This document shows positions 55,111 through 63,738 of a stretch of DNA of 64,000 nt, one piece after another. Under the pieces are notes generated by a model. It was not told where the DNA came from. It saw only the letters and a list, made by a program, of their open reading frames with translations, and ran no database searches. The stretch is from Herbaspirillum seropedicae (GTDB taxonomy: Bacteria > Pseudomonadota > Gammaproteobacteria > Burkholderiales > Burkholderiaceae_D). The DNA is taken from positions 3,777,021 to 3,841,020 of the forward strand of contig NZ_CP011930.1 of assembly GCF_001040945.1 (NCBI RefSeq), written 5' to 3'. Within the stretch, counting starts at the first letter, position 1. Each line of letters begins with the position of its first letter. Made by a program: the position numbers and the translations under genes.

Positions 55111-55991
55111 TGGCCAAGAAAAAAGACGACCAGCAGGAAACCCAGGGCATGGATTTCCTGCAATCGACCCCGCGCAAGTGGGTGACGATCTATATCCCGC
55201 TGCTGATCTTCCTGTTCGTGCTGCTGTTCCCGTTCTACTGGATGGTGATCACGGCCTTCAAGCCCGACAATGAATTGCTCTCGCAGTCGGGCAACCCGTT
55301 CTGGGTGATCGCCCCGACGCTGGCGCACTTCAAGAAGCTGCTGTTCGATACCCAGTATCCGGCCTGGCTGTTGAACACCGTGATCGTCTCGGTGGTCTCC
55401 ACCTTCGCCTCGCTGGCGGCCAGCGTCTTTGCCGCCTATGCGATCGAACGGCTGCGCTTCCAGGGTTCCAAGCAGGTCGGGCTGGGTATCTTCCTGGCCT
55501 ACCTGATCCCGCCTTCGATCTTGTTCATCCCGCTGGCGGCGATCGTGTTCAAGCTGGGCCTGTTCGACACGCGCTGGGCGCTGATCCTGACCTACCCGAC
55601 CTTCCTGATCCCGTTCTGCACCTGGTTGCTGATGGGTTACTTCCGCTCGATTCCCTATGAGCTGGAGGAGTGCGCCTTGATCGACGGCGCCACCCGCTGG
55701 GAGATCCTGGTCAAGATCATCCTGCCGCTGGCCGTTCCTGGCCTGATCTCGGCGGGCATCTTTGCCTTCACGCTGTCGTGGAATGAGTTCATCTATGCGC
55801 TGACCTTCATCTCCTCCTCCGAGGTGAAGACGGTGCCGGTGGGCATCGTCACCGAACTGGTGGAAGGCGACGTGTATCACTGGGGCGCGCTGATGGCGGG
55901 TGCGCTGCTGGGCTCGCTGCCGGTGGCGGTGGTGTATTCGTTCTTTGTGGAGTATTACGTGTCGGGGATGACGGGAGCGGTGAAGGAGTAG
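55110..55991 (+). CDS. Sugar ABC transporter permease (MalG/UgpE type)
   Basis: 293 residues, six membrane segments starting WVTIYIPLLIFLFVLLFPFY. EAA loop: IPYELEECALIDGATRWEILVKIILPLAVPGL. Partner of the preceding permease. Last gene of the ABC operon, closed by a bidirectional terminator. Confidence 0.94.
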   Translation: MAKKKDDQQETQGMDFLQSTPRKWVTIYIPLLIFLFVLLFPFYWMVITAFKPDNELLSQSGNPFWVIAPTLAHFKKLLFDTQYPAWLLNTVIVSVVSTFASLAASVFAAYAIERLRFQGSKQVGLGIFLAYLIPPSILFIPLAAIVFKLGLFDTRWALILTYPTFLIPFCTWLLMGYFRSIPYELEECALIDGATRWEILVKIILPLAVPGLISAGIFAFTLSWNEFIYALTFISSSEVKTVPVGIVTELVEGDVYHWGALMAGALLGSLPVAVVYSFFVEYYVSGMTGAVKE

Positions 55992-56019
55992 CCGCTCACC
56001 GATCCCGCCCTGCAAAGAG

Positions 56020-56053
56020 AAAGCCCGGCGTTCGCAAGAACGCCGGGCTTTTT
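56020..56053. terminator. Bidirectional terminator after the sugar ABC operon
   Basis: Stem AAAGCCCGGCGTTC (56020–56033) with its complement (56038–56051) and a GCAA tetraloop, followed by T on the plus strand and by T from the A run on the minus strand. It serves both the ABC operon and the convergent cytochrome gene. Confidence 0.92.
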
Positions 56054-56082
56054 GCTGCGGGTGTCAGCAGACTACGCAGTGC

Positions 56083-57408
56083 TTACTGCTTGGCCACGGG
56101 CGCGCTGCCCGCCTCCACCGTCTTCTTCTCCGGCAGTTGCTTGCGCACCTTGGCCACATCCGATGCACTCACCGAGGAAGCCTGGTTGCCCCAGCTGCTG
56201 CGGATGAAGGTCACCACCTCCGCCACTTCCTGGTCCGACAGGCGGCTGCCGAAGGCGGGCATGGCGAATTGCGTCGGGGCCTTGTGGGTCCAGGGCATTT
56301 CGGCGCCTTCCAGCACGATGCGAATCAGCGAGGCCGGGTTCTCGGCATTGACCGTGGGCGACAGGGCCAGGCTCGGGAAGGTCTCGTCATAGCCCTTGCC
56401 GCTGCTGCGGTGGCAAGCCGCGCAGTTGTTCAGGAAGGCCATCGCCCCCGGACTCTGGTCGCTACCCTTGCGCAAGGCCTGGTGGGTCTTGTCGTCATAG
56501 GCCAGGGCCGGCGTGCCGTCCTTGACCGGCTTGAGCGACTTCAAGTACTTGGCCATGGCCGAGAGATCTTCCTCGGTCATGTACTGGGTACTGTTGGCGA
56601 CCACGTCGGCCATGCCGCCAAAGGCTGCGGAATGGCTGTTGCGGCCGGTCTTGAGGAAGGCCACGATATCCGCCTCGCTCCAGTTGCCCAGACCATCGCG
56701 GCCGTCGCCGCGCAGGTTGTTGGCCAGGTAGCCATCGATGACGCCGCCGGAGAGGAACTGGCTGCTGTCATTGGACAGCGCCTTCTCCTGCATGCCCACG
56801 CCGCGCGGCGTGTGGCAGGCGCCGCAGTGACCCAGGCCTTCGACCAGGTATTGGCCACGGACCAGGGGACTGTTGTCCTCGGGACCATCGACCGCCACTG
56901 CCGGTGCGAACACCTTGCGCCAGATCGACAGGGGCCAGCGCATCGACAGCGGCCAGGTGATGTCCACCCCGCGATTGGGCGCAGGATCAGCCTGCACGCC
57001 ATGCATGAAGTAGGCATACAGCGCCTTCACGTCAGCCGGCTTGACCTTGGCGTAGGACGGATACGGCATGGCCGGATAGAGCGAGGCGCCATCCTTGCGG
57101 ATGCCGTGACGCAGGGCGCGGTCGAAATCCTCTTCGCTGTAGTTGCCGATGCCGTTTTCCTTGTCCGGTGTGATGTTGGAGGAATACACCGTGCCGATGG
57201 GCGTGGCGATGGCCAAACCACCGGCAAAGGGCTTGCCACCCTTGGCGGTGTGGCAGGCCACGCAGTCACCGGCCTTGGCCAGGTATTCGCCACGCTGCAC
57301 CAGCTGCTGGTCGGCCGAGGGCGCAGCCGGATTGCTCTGCGCTGCGGCGGTCAACGCGGACAGCGACATGACTGCCGCGCAGGCGGCGATGAAATAATGC
57401 TTGATCAT
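56083..57408 (-). CDS. Tri-haem cytochrome c subunit of a gluconate/alcohol dehydrogenase complex
   Basis: 441 residues from the ATG at 57408 (AAGGA eight bases upstream); an ATG at 57417 has no spacing for a ribosome site. Signal peptide IAACAAVMSLSALTAAA. Three CxxCH haem sites: CVACHTAKG, CGACHTPRG and CAACHRSSG. This is the cytochrome subunit layout of membrane gluconate 2-dehydrogenase and alcohol dehydrogenases, passing electrons to ubiquinone. Last gene of the gamma–GMC–cytochrome operon, 3 bases after the flavoprotein. Confidence 0.95.
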   Translation of the reverse strand: MIKHYFIAACAAVMSLSALTAAAQSNPAAPSADQQLVQRGEYLAKAGDCVACHTAKGGKPFAGGLAIATPIGTVYSSNITPDKENGIGNYSEEDFDRALRHGIRKDGASLYPAMPYPSYAKVKPADVKALYAYFMHGVQADPAPNRGVDITWPLSMRWPLSIWRKVFAPAVAVDGPEDNSPLVRGQYLVEGLGHCGACHTPRGVGMQEKALSNDSSQFLSGGVIDGYLANNLRGDGRDGLGNWSEADIVAFLKTGRNSHSAAFGGMADVVANSTQYMTEEDLSAMAKYLKSLKPVKDGTPALAYDDKTHQALRKGSDQSPGAMAFLNNCAACHRSSGKGYDETFPSLALSPTVNAENPASLIRIVLEGAEMPWTHKAPTQFAMPAFGSRLSDQEVAEVVTFIRSSWGNQASSVSASDVAKVRKQLPEKKTVEAGSAPVAKQ

Positions 57409-57419
57409 GGTCGTCATCC

Positions 57420-59201
57420 TTATGCCTGCACCAGCGGGCCGGGGTTTTTCAGATACTGCTCACGGATGGCCTTGGCAGAGTGATACGCCAGCGCCGTGAC
57501 CAGCCCGGTCGGGTTGTAGCCCATGTTCTGCGGGAAGGCGCAGGCGCCGTAGACGAACACGTTGGGCACATCCCAGCTTTGCAGGTACTTGTTGACCACG
57601 CTGTTCTTGGGCGTGGTGCCCATGATCGCGCCACCGGTCAGGTGGGTCGATTGATAGACCCGGGTATCCCAGGACGAACCGGTCTTGCGCACCGCCTTGA
57701 CGACCTTTTCCGGATTCATGGCCTGGCCGACCTTTTCCATCTGGCTGGCGATGTAGGTCAGCATCTTGCCTTCGTTCTCCTTCCAGTTCAGGGTCAGGCG
57801 CAACAGCGGCTGGCCGTTGGCATCCCTGTAGGTCGGGTCCAGCGACAGGTAGCAATCGCGATAGGCCATCACCGAACCGGACATGCCGATGGTCAGGGTG
57901 CGCTGGTAGGCATCCTGCACACTGGCCTTCCATTCGGAACCCCAGCTGGGCACCTTCTCGCCCGGCATGGTGCCGGCCTGCTTGATGGGACGGCCGCCAT
58001 AGCGCACGTGACGGATCGAGGCGCCGCCGATGAAGCCCAGCGGACCGTGGTCGAACTGGTCGGCGTTGAGGTCATCCATGCCCACGCCACCGGCGCCGGT
58101 GCCGATGAAGGGGTTGAATTGCGTGCCCTTGGGCATGATCACGTTGATGCCGCCGTTGTACTGGTAGGCAAAGTTCTTGCCGACCACACCTTCGCCGGTC
58201 ACCGGGTCATACGGCTTACCGATGCCCGAGAGCAGCAGCAGGCGCACGTTGTGGGTCTGGAAGGCGGTCAGCAGCACCAGGTCGGCGGGTTGCTCGACCT
58301 CGCGCCCCTGGGCATCGATGTAGGTGACACCGGTGGCGCGCTTGCCGGAGGCATCCAGGTTGACCTTGATGACCTGGGCCTTGGTGCGCACCTCGAAGTT
58401 CTTGCGCTTCAACAGCACCGGCAGGATGGTGGTCTGCGGCGAGGCCTTGGAATACATGTAGCAGCCGTAGTTTTCGCAGAAGCCGCAGTAGTTGCAGGGG
58501 CCGATGCGCACGCCGTACGGATTGGTGAAGGGTTGCGAGGCATTGGCCGCCGGGGCCGGATAGGGGTGGTAACCGACATCGCGCATGGCCTTCTCGACCA
58601 GCGACGCGCTGTACTGGTATTGCAGCGGCGGGGTCGGGAATTCGTCGCTGCGCTCGCCTTCCAGCGGATTGCCGCCGGGGACGATCTGGCCCTTGAGATT
58701 GCCGGCCTTGCCGGAGACGGCCATGACCTTTTCGGAGAAGTCGTAGAAGGGCTCCAGCTCCTTGTAGGTCACGCCATGGTCCTGGATGGTCATGTCCTCG
58801 GGGATGAATTTCTTGCCGTACTTCTGCTCGTGGTGGGTGCGCATTTCCAGCTCTTCGGGCAGGTTGCGGTACATCATGCCGTTCCAGTGGAAACCAGCGC
58901 CGCCCACGCCATCGCCCAGCAGGAAGGAGCCATGCTGGCGGTACGGCACGGCCACATCCGAGAGGGTGTGACGGATGGTCACGGTCTCGCGCGAGAGGTC
59001 CTGGAACAGCGCGCCGCGCACGGAGTATTTCAGTTCATCGACGGCCTTGGGATAGGGCGTGTCGGTATTGGTGTCACGCATGTCGCCGCGTTCCAGCGCC
59101 AGCACGCTCAGGCCGGCTTCGGTGAGCTCCATGCCCATGATGGAGCCGGTCCAGCCCAGGCCCACCATCACTACATCCACTTTGTCTTTTTTGATAGCCA
59201 T
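57420..59201 (-). CDS. GMC-family FAD dehydrogenase subunit (gluconate 2-dehydrogenase-like)
   Basis: 593 residues. FAD motif VVMVGLGWTGSIMGMELTEA (residues 10–29), HWNGMMYRN, and the C-terminal catalytic region STHLTGGAIMGTTPKNSVVN with ALAYHSAKAIREQYL. The Cys cluster GPCNYCGFCENYGCYMYSKA suggests an Fe-S site, as in 3-subunit gluconate/sorbitol/glucose dehydrogenases. Exported by piggy-back with the Tat-signal gamma subunit, since it has no signal of its own. Oxidises a sugar or sugar acid in the periplasm; substrate unknown. Confidence 0.94.
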   Translation of the reverse strand: MAIKKDKVDVVMVGLGWTGSIMGMELTEAGLSVLALERGDMRDTNTDTPYPKAVDELKYSVRGALFQDLSRETVTIRHTLSDVAVPYRQHGSFLLGDGVGGAGFHWNGMMYRNLPEELEMRTHHEQKYGKKFIPEDMTIQDHGVTYKELEPFYDFSEKVMAVSGKAGNLKGQIVPGGNPLEGERSDEFPTPPLQYQYSASLVEKAMRDVGYHPYPAPAANASQPFTNPYGVRIGPCNYCGFCENYGCYMYSKASPQTTILPVLLKRKNFEVRTKAQVIKVNLDASGKRATGVTYIDAQGREVEQPADLVLLTAFQTHNVRLLLLSGIGKPYDPVTGEGVVGKNFAYQYNGGINVIMPKGTQFNPFIGTGAGGVGMDDLNADQFDHGPLGFIGGASIRHVRYGGRPIKQAGTMPGEKVPSWGSEWKASVQDAYQRTLTIGMSGSVMAYRDCYLSLDPTYRDANGQPLLRLTLNWKENEGKMLTYIASQMEKVGQAMNPEKVVKAVRKTGSSWDTRVYQSTHLTGGAIMGTTPKNSVVNKYLQSWDVPNVFVYGACAFPQNMGYNPTGLVTALAYHSAKAIREQYLKNPGPLVQA

Positions 59202-59203
59202 GA

Positions 59204-59926
59204 TCAGCCCTTCTCTCCCAGAATCGACACAGGGCCGTATGGATACTTGACGTTGTATTGATCGACCCAGTCGGCGAAATCAGCGCGCGCACCGGGGAAG
59301 CCGACCATCTTCCAGCCTCCCATCTTCTGGTTGCCGCCATACATCGGGTCGGCGAAATAGCCTTCCTTGGTATTGCCCAGCATGAAGTTGAAGAAGGTCT
59401 TGGCCGGCACGGTCTCGAAGCTGATCTTGCCGCCGTCCATCATCTTGAGCACTTCCAGCTGCTTGGCCTTGTCGAGTTCAGCGAAGACCTTGCCGTGGTT
59501 CTTGCTGCACCAGTCGTTGCAGGCGGCGATGCCCTGGCGATAGATGTCGCGCGGCACCAGCGAGAGCTGGTAGCCCAGTTCGGGCACGCTGTCCGGATGG
59601 AAGGGACCTTGCATGTACCACAGCTTGCCGGCCCCATAGGGGGTTTCCATCTGGCGGTCGATGAATTCGGGCACGCCGGTTTCCAGCGCACCGGCGCCGT
59701 ACTGGTCCGAGGGGATGAGGTGATCAACGGCGGCGTTGAGGAAAGCCCATTCGGCTGCCGTGAAGTAGGTGGGGGTATAGGCGCGGGGCTTGCCCGGCTC
59801 GCTGCTGTCGGCCATGGCGGCCTGGCTGACGGCGACGGTAGTGGCGCCACCTAGCGTGCTTGCGGCTGGGACGATGGCCAACACCTGGCGCAGAAAGCGC
59901 CGCCTGGGCTCTTTATCTTGTGACAT
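59204..59926 (-). CDS. Gluconate 2-dehydrogenase subunit 3 (gamma)
   Basis: 240 residues. Twin-arginine signal EPRRRFLRQVLAIVPAASTLGG. The mature part fits Gluconate_2-dh3: YFTAAEWAFLNAAVDHLIPSD, then TFFNFMLGNTKEGYFADPMYGGN and WKMVGFPGARADFADW. The gamma subunit carries the flavoprotein across the membrane in a folded complex. The ATG at 59926 has AAGGA upstream; the open extension to 59992 does not fit a signal peptide. First gene of the operon. Confidence 0.93.
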   Translation of the reverse strand: MSQDKEPRRRFLRQVLAIVPAASTLGGATTVAVSQAAMADSSEPGKPRAYTPTYFTAAEWAFLNAAVDHLIPSDQYGAGALETGVPEFIDRQMETPYGAGKLWYMQGPFHPDSVPELGYQLSLVPRDIYRQGIAACNDWCSKNHGKVFAELDKAKQLEVLKMMDGGKISFETVPAKTFFNFMLGNTKEGYFADPMYGGNQKMGGWKMVGFPGARADFADWVDQYNVKYPYGPVSILGEKG

Positions 59927-60097
59927 GACTATCCTTTGGACTGGAATGGACGAGGGGTACCTGGACCGTGGCACGATCCGCCGCGCAAGCAAGCAAACCC
60001 TTGCGCGACGGATGGATGCGGTCTCTTGTTATTGCGGGTGATGCACCCCTGCCCCACCGCTACGGGCACGGTCGGACAAGGGCAAAAACAGGGAAGC

Positions 60098-60865
60098 TCA
60101 GGCCAGCACTTCGCCGAAGAAGGCCTGCAACGCCACCGCCGCACGCTGGGCGGTCTGGCGGTGATAGAAGAAGCCGGGGCTGTTGGCGTCGGGATCGGTA
60201 AAGGAGTGAGCGGCCTGGCCATAGTTGACCAATTGCCAATCGATATGGAGTGCGCTCATCTCGTCGATGAAGCCATTGACCTGCTCGCGCGGCACCGAGG
60301 GGTCCTGTACGCCATGCAGCACCAGGACCGCGCCCTTGACCTTGCTCTGGGCGGGCGCCGGGGTATCGAGCGCGCCGTGCAGGGACACCGTGCCGCGCAC
60401 GTCGGCGCCGTCACGCGCCAGTTCCAGCGCAGCCGTGCCACCGAAGCAGAAGCCGCAGGCGCCCAGCCGGGCGGCATCGAGCTTGACGAAGCTCTGTTCA
60501 CGCAAGACCTTCAACACGCCATGCATGCGCTTGCGCAGTTCGGCGCGGTCCTTCTTCAGGGGGATGATGGCGGCCAGGGCTTCGTCCGGATTGGCCGGAC
60601 GCAGGGTCTTGCCGAACACATCGGCCACCAGGATGGCATGGCCCGCACCGATGGTGGTGGCGGCAATCTCCAGCGCCTGCTGGCGCAGGCCGAAGTAGTT
60701 GGGCACGGTCACCACACCCGAGACCGGCGGCTGGGCCTTGTTGTAGAGCAGCACGCTTTCGTAGGCGATGCCATCGGCGCTGTGGGCGATGGTCTCGATG
60801 CCGAGGTCGGTAGCGGGAATGCCGAGCTTGTCGGCGATGGCGGCGGTATTCCAGGGTGTGGACAT
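60098..60865 (-). CDS. Dienelactone hydrolase-family protein
   Basis: 255 residues, alpha/beta hydrolase. Nucleophile Cys in GACGFCFGGTAALE (GxCxGG), acid in HGVQDPSVPREQ, His in GQAAHSFTDPDANSPG. DLH-family members hydrolyse dienelactone or similar lactones; here the neighbouring sugar oxidase makes a sugar lactone an alternative substrate, which is inference. AAAGGAG precedes the ATG. An inverted repeat (60887–60908) lies just upstream. Confidence 0.92.
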   Translation of the reverse strand: MSTPWNTAAIADKLGIPATDLGIETIAHSADGIAYESVLLYNKAQPPVSGVVTVPNYFGLRQQALEIAATTIGAGHAILVADVFGKTLRPANPDEALAAIIPLKKDRAELRKRMHGVLKVLREQSFVKLDAARLGACGFCFGGTAALELARDGADVRGTVSLHGALDTPAPAQSKVKGAVLVLHGVQDPSVPREQVNGFIDEMSALHIDWQLVNYGQAAHSFTDPDANSPGFFYHRQTAQRAAVALQAFFGEVLA

Positions 60866-61198
60866 GAGGGCTCCTTTGGGTGGCCAATGCCGGTGTGGAG
60901 ACCGGCATCGAGGAAACTTTTATGCTTTGGCGCGACGCTGCGATCGGACCGCAACCGGGCCAGGATGAGCCGACCCTTGTCCGGACGCAGACCTCAACAA
61001 GTCGGCAATGTTCGCACAAATGGTGCATTCCTGCAGGAGGTCAGACCACTGGATCTCGTCAAAATGCGAGGCTCATCCATACATTGCCCCTACAAGGCGC
61101 ACAGGATTGGTCCCAGCTTGACTTTTTACTGCGAGCAATAGATTCTTGCCCCACCCATCGGCAGACTCATCCTATAAATCCAACATCAGCGAGCGTCC
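60866..61198. other. Divergent regulatory region between the DLH and YjgN genes
   Basis: 333 bases without a gene. It contains ATGCCGGT (60887–60894)/ACCGGCAT (60901–60908), an 8-bp inverted repeat 22 bases upstream of the DLH start, and near the YjgN side TATAAA (61173–61178), 21 bases before its ATG, and TTGACT (61118–61123). Both may be promoter parts; spacing between the latter two is too long for one promoter. Confidence 0.45.
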
Positions 61199-62290
61199 AT
61201 GAACGAACCTTCCGACCTGCCCAGCCAGGCAACGCCCCCCTTCTCCACTGTCCTCAACACTGCAGCACCGGTCAAGCCTGAAGCCTTTTCCTTCAGTGGC
61301 CGTGGCGGAGAGTACTTCCGCATCTGGATCGTCAACCTGCTGCTGTCCATCGTCACCCTGGGCATCTACTCGGCCTGGGCCAAGGTGCGGCGGCTGCGCT
61401 ATTTCTACGACAACACCTCGGTCGCCGGCGGCAGCTTCGACTACCACGGCAATCCGATCGCCATCCTCAAGGGGCGCATCATTGCGGTGGTGCTGCTGGC
61501 GGTCTACAACTTCGCCGGCGCAGCAAGCCCGCTACTGGGCCTGGCGGCCGCACTGCTGCTGGTGCTGGCCGGTCCCTGGCTGCTCTGGCGCAGCCTGCAA
61601 TTCAAGCTCTACAACACCAGCTATCGCGGCATCCGCTTCGGCTTTCGCGGCAGCCTGGGCGGCGCCGCCCGCAACTTCCTGATGTGGCCCATGCTGGCCA
61701 GCATCTCCCTGGGACTGCTGGCGCCGCTGGCCTACCAGCGTTTCAAGCGTTACCAGCACAGTGAGGCGCGTTTCGGCGCGACCCACTTCTCCTTCCATGG
61801 TTCGGTAGGGGCGTTCTACAAGACCTTCCTGATCGGACTGGGACTGTGGCTGGGCGGCATCATCGTGATCTTCGTCGGCTTTGGCGGCATCACCCTGATC
61901 CAGATGGTCCATGCGGGTACAACCGCAGTGTTCAGTCTGATGCTGATGGTGCTGGCGCTGTATGCATGGACTTTCCTGGCCCTGCCGCTATGGATGACGC
62001 TGCTGCAGAACCTGGTCTGGAACAACACCCGCCTGGGTGAGCATCGCTTCCAGAGCGATATGCGCTGGGGCCGCACCGCCTTCATCGTCTTCACCAATGT
62101 GTTGGGTGTGGTCTTCACGCTGGGCCTGTACACCCCCTTCGCCCAGATCCGCATGATGCGCTATCGTATCGAATCGCTGACACTGCTGCCGGCCAGCAGC
62201 CTGGACGACTTCGTAGCGTCCAGCGAAGCGCACGGCTCGGCCACCGGTGAAGGGCTGGGCGACCTGCTCGACTTCGACCTGTCGATGTAA
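61199..62290 (+). CDS. YjgN-family (DUF898) inner-membrane protein
   Basis: 363 residues. FSFSGRGGEYFRIWIVNLLLSIVTLGIYSAWAKVRRLRYFYDNT is the family hallmark and is repeated in part later (LWMTLLQNLVWNNTRLGEHRF, TLGLYTPFAQIRMMRYRIESL). About six membrane segments. Function unknown. The stop is 4 bases before the next ATG, so it is coupled to the M48 protease gene; this pairing recurs in the family. Confidence 0.92.
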   Translation: MNEPSDLPSQATPPFSTVLNTAAPVKPEAFSFSGRGGEYFRIWIVNLLLSIVTLGIYSAWAKVRRLRYFYDNTSVAGGSFDYHGNPIAILKGRIIAVVLLAVYNFAGAASPLLGLAAALLLVLAGPWLLWRSLQFKLYNTSYRGIRFGFRGSLGGAARNFLMWPMLASISLGLLAPLAYQRFKRYQHSEARFGATHFSFHGSVGAFYKTFLIGLGLWLGGIIVIFVGFGGITLIQMVHAGTTAVFSLMLMVLALYAWTFLALPLWMTLLQNLVWNNTRLGEHRFQSDMRWGRTAFIVFTNVLGVVFTLGLYTPFAQIRMMRYRIESLTLLPASSLDDFVASSEAHGSATGEGLGDLLDFDLSM

Positions 62291-62294
62291 GCCC

Positions 62295-63284
62295 ATGTCA
62301 GTACTCGCCTCCTACTACGACGGCAGGACCTCGCGACGACACCAGGTGACCCTGGAGGTCGTCGCCGGCGTGGCGCAGGTGCGCGGAGAGATCGAACGGG
62401 ATTGCCCGATCGGGCAGTTGCGGGTCTCCGAACGTTTTGCGCGCGCGGCACGCAAGGTCAGCTTTCCCGATGGGGCCTATCTCGAGATCATCGACGGCGC
62501 GGCCTTCCGCGAGTTGCTGCAGGAAACCGGCCACCAGGACTCCCTGGTGGTACGCCTGCAGCAAAGCTGGCGTCATGCGCTGGCGGCTTGCGCCGTCCTG
62601 GTCGCGGTGGTGGTGCTGAGTTATGTCTACCTGCTGCCGCTGGCCGCGCAAGGCATTGCCGCCACGCTGCCGGTGGCGGTGGATCGCCAGATCGGCCAGG
62701 GCACGCTGGAATTCCTCGACCAGCACGTGCTGGCCCCCAGCCAGCTCGATGCACGGCGCACCCAGGCCATCACGGCGCGCTTCCGGGCCTTGACGGCGCC
62801 GCTGCCGGATGCGCCGGATTACCAGATCGTGTTCCGCAAGAGCCGTATCGGCCCCAATGCCTTCGCCCTGCCCTCAGGGCAGATCGTGGTGACCGACGAG
62901 ATCGTGCGGCTGCTGGATGATGACGACGCTCTCATGGGCGTACTGGCTCACGAGCTGGGCCATGTGCATCGACGCCACCTGATGCGACGACTGATCCAGA
63001 GTTCAGCCATTGCGGCCACTGCCACGGTGCTCTTCGGCGACGTCTCGGCGGTACTGGCCAACATCCCGACGGTGTTGCTGGATCTGAAGTACTCGCGCGA
63101 TATCGAGCGCGAGGCGGACGACTACGCCATCGCCATGTTCAAGGCCAATGGCCTGCCGCGCCAGAAGCTGGCGCTGGTATTCGAAAAGCTGGAAAGCGCC
63201 GGCAAGGACGACCCGGCCTCGCCTTACCTGTCCAGCCATCCGGCCAACGACGAACGCATTGCACACATCCTCGGCGCCCGCTGA
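62295..63284 (+). CDS. M48-family membrane metalloprotease
   Basis: 329 residues. An N-terminal ~90-residue soluble part (ASYYDGRTSRRHQVTLEVVAG) precedes one membrane segment (ALAACAVLVAVVVLSYVYLLPL). The M48 catalytic domain follows with zinc motif GVLAHELGHVHRRHLMR and third ligand region READDYAIAMFKANGLP, ending SSHPANDERIAHILG. Likely a membrane-bound envelope protease. Coupled to the YjgN gene upstream. Confidence 0.93.
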   Translation: MSVLASYYDGRTSRRHQVTLEVVAGVAQVRGEIERDCPIGQLRVSERFARAARKVSFPDGAYLEIIDGAAFRELLQETGHQDSLVVRLQQSWRHALAACAVLVAVVVLSYVYLLPLAAQGIAATLPVAVDRQIGQGTLEFLDQHVLAPSQLDARRTQAITARFRALTAPLPDAPDYQIVFRKSRIGPNAFALPSGQIVVTDEIVRLLDDDDALMGVLAHELGHVHRRHLMRRLIQSSAIAATATVLFGDVSAVLANIPTVLLDLKYSRDIEREADDYAIAMFKANGLPRQKLALVFEKLESAGKDDPASPYLSSHPANDERIAHILGAR

Positions 63285-63314
63285 GCGACCTGACCGATCC
63301 TGACGAAAATGAAA

Positions 63315-63342
63315 AACCCGGGGCGCTGACGCGGCCCGGGTT
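63315..63342. terminator. Hairpin between the M48 gene and the small gene
   Basis: AACCCGGG (63315–63322)/CCCGGGTT (63335–63342). On the minus strand it is followed by a T-rich stretch (TTTTTCATTTTC), making it a terminator for the small gene at 63383–63532; on the plus strand it is a weaker stop for the protease gene. Confidence 0.7.
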
Positions 63343-63382
63343 GGCAGATGAGGCTGGATGACTGAATCGGCGATTCAGCGAT

Positions 63383-63532
63383 TCATCGACGCTGCTCTTC
63401 CTGCGACATGCTCGACAAGCCCGAATAGAGGCTGCAGCAATGCGGCGCGCCGCGATGCGAGCCGGTGTCGAGTTCACTGGAGTCGTTGAGAAAATCGACC
63501 AGCTTGCGATAGAGTTTTGCGAAGTAGTTCAT
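63383..63532 (-). CDS. Small hypothetical protein, 49 residues
   Basis: Reads MNYFAKLYRKLVDFLNDSSE, then LDTGSHRGAPHCCSLYSGLS, SMSQEEQRR. Basic amphipathic N-terminal helix, His/Cys-containing middle (HRGAPHCC), charged end. No family recognised. Supported by a good ribosome site (AAGGGGG), a terminator about 40 bases past the stop, and AT-rich promoter-like DNA upstream (63635–63665). Not supported by homology. Confidence 0.5.
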   Translation of the reverse strand: MNYFAKLYRKLVDFLNDSSELDTGSHRGAPHCCSLYSGLSSMSQEEQRR

Positions 63533-63738
63533 GACTTACCCCCTTTCACTGTTTTCTGATGGCAGCACGACAAGCCCGTCTGCCAGTGCCGGTGAGTCCA
63601 TGGTCTACACTCATACGGCCGGCACGAACCGTATAAATTGTTTATATCATTTATTCTATGTGCATGCAGCGCTGGCGTCTATCGGGAATTCCCCGACAAA
63701 GGTGTGGGTGTTGCGTGTAGTCATCACTTCCAACTGAC

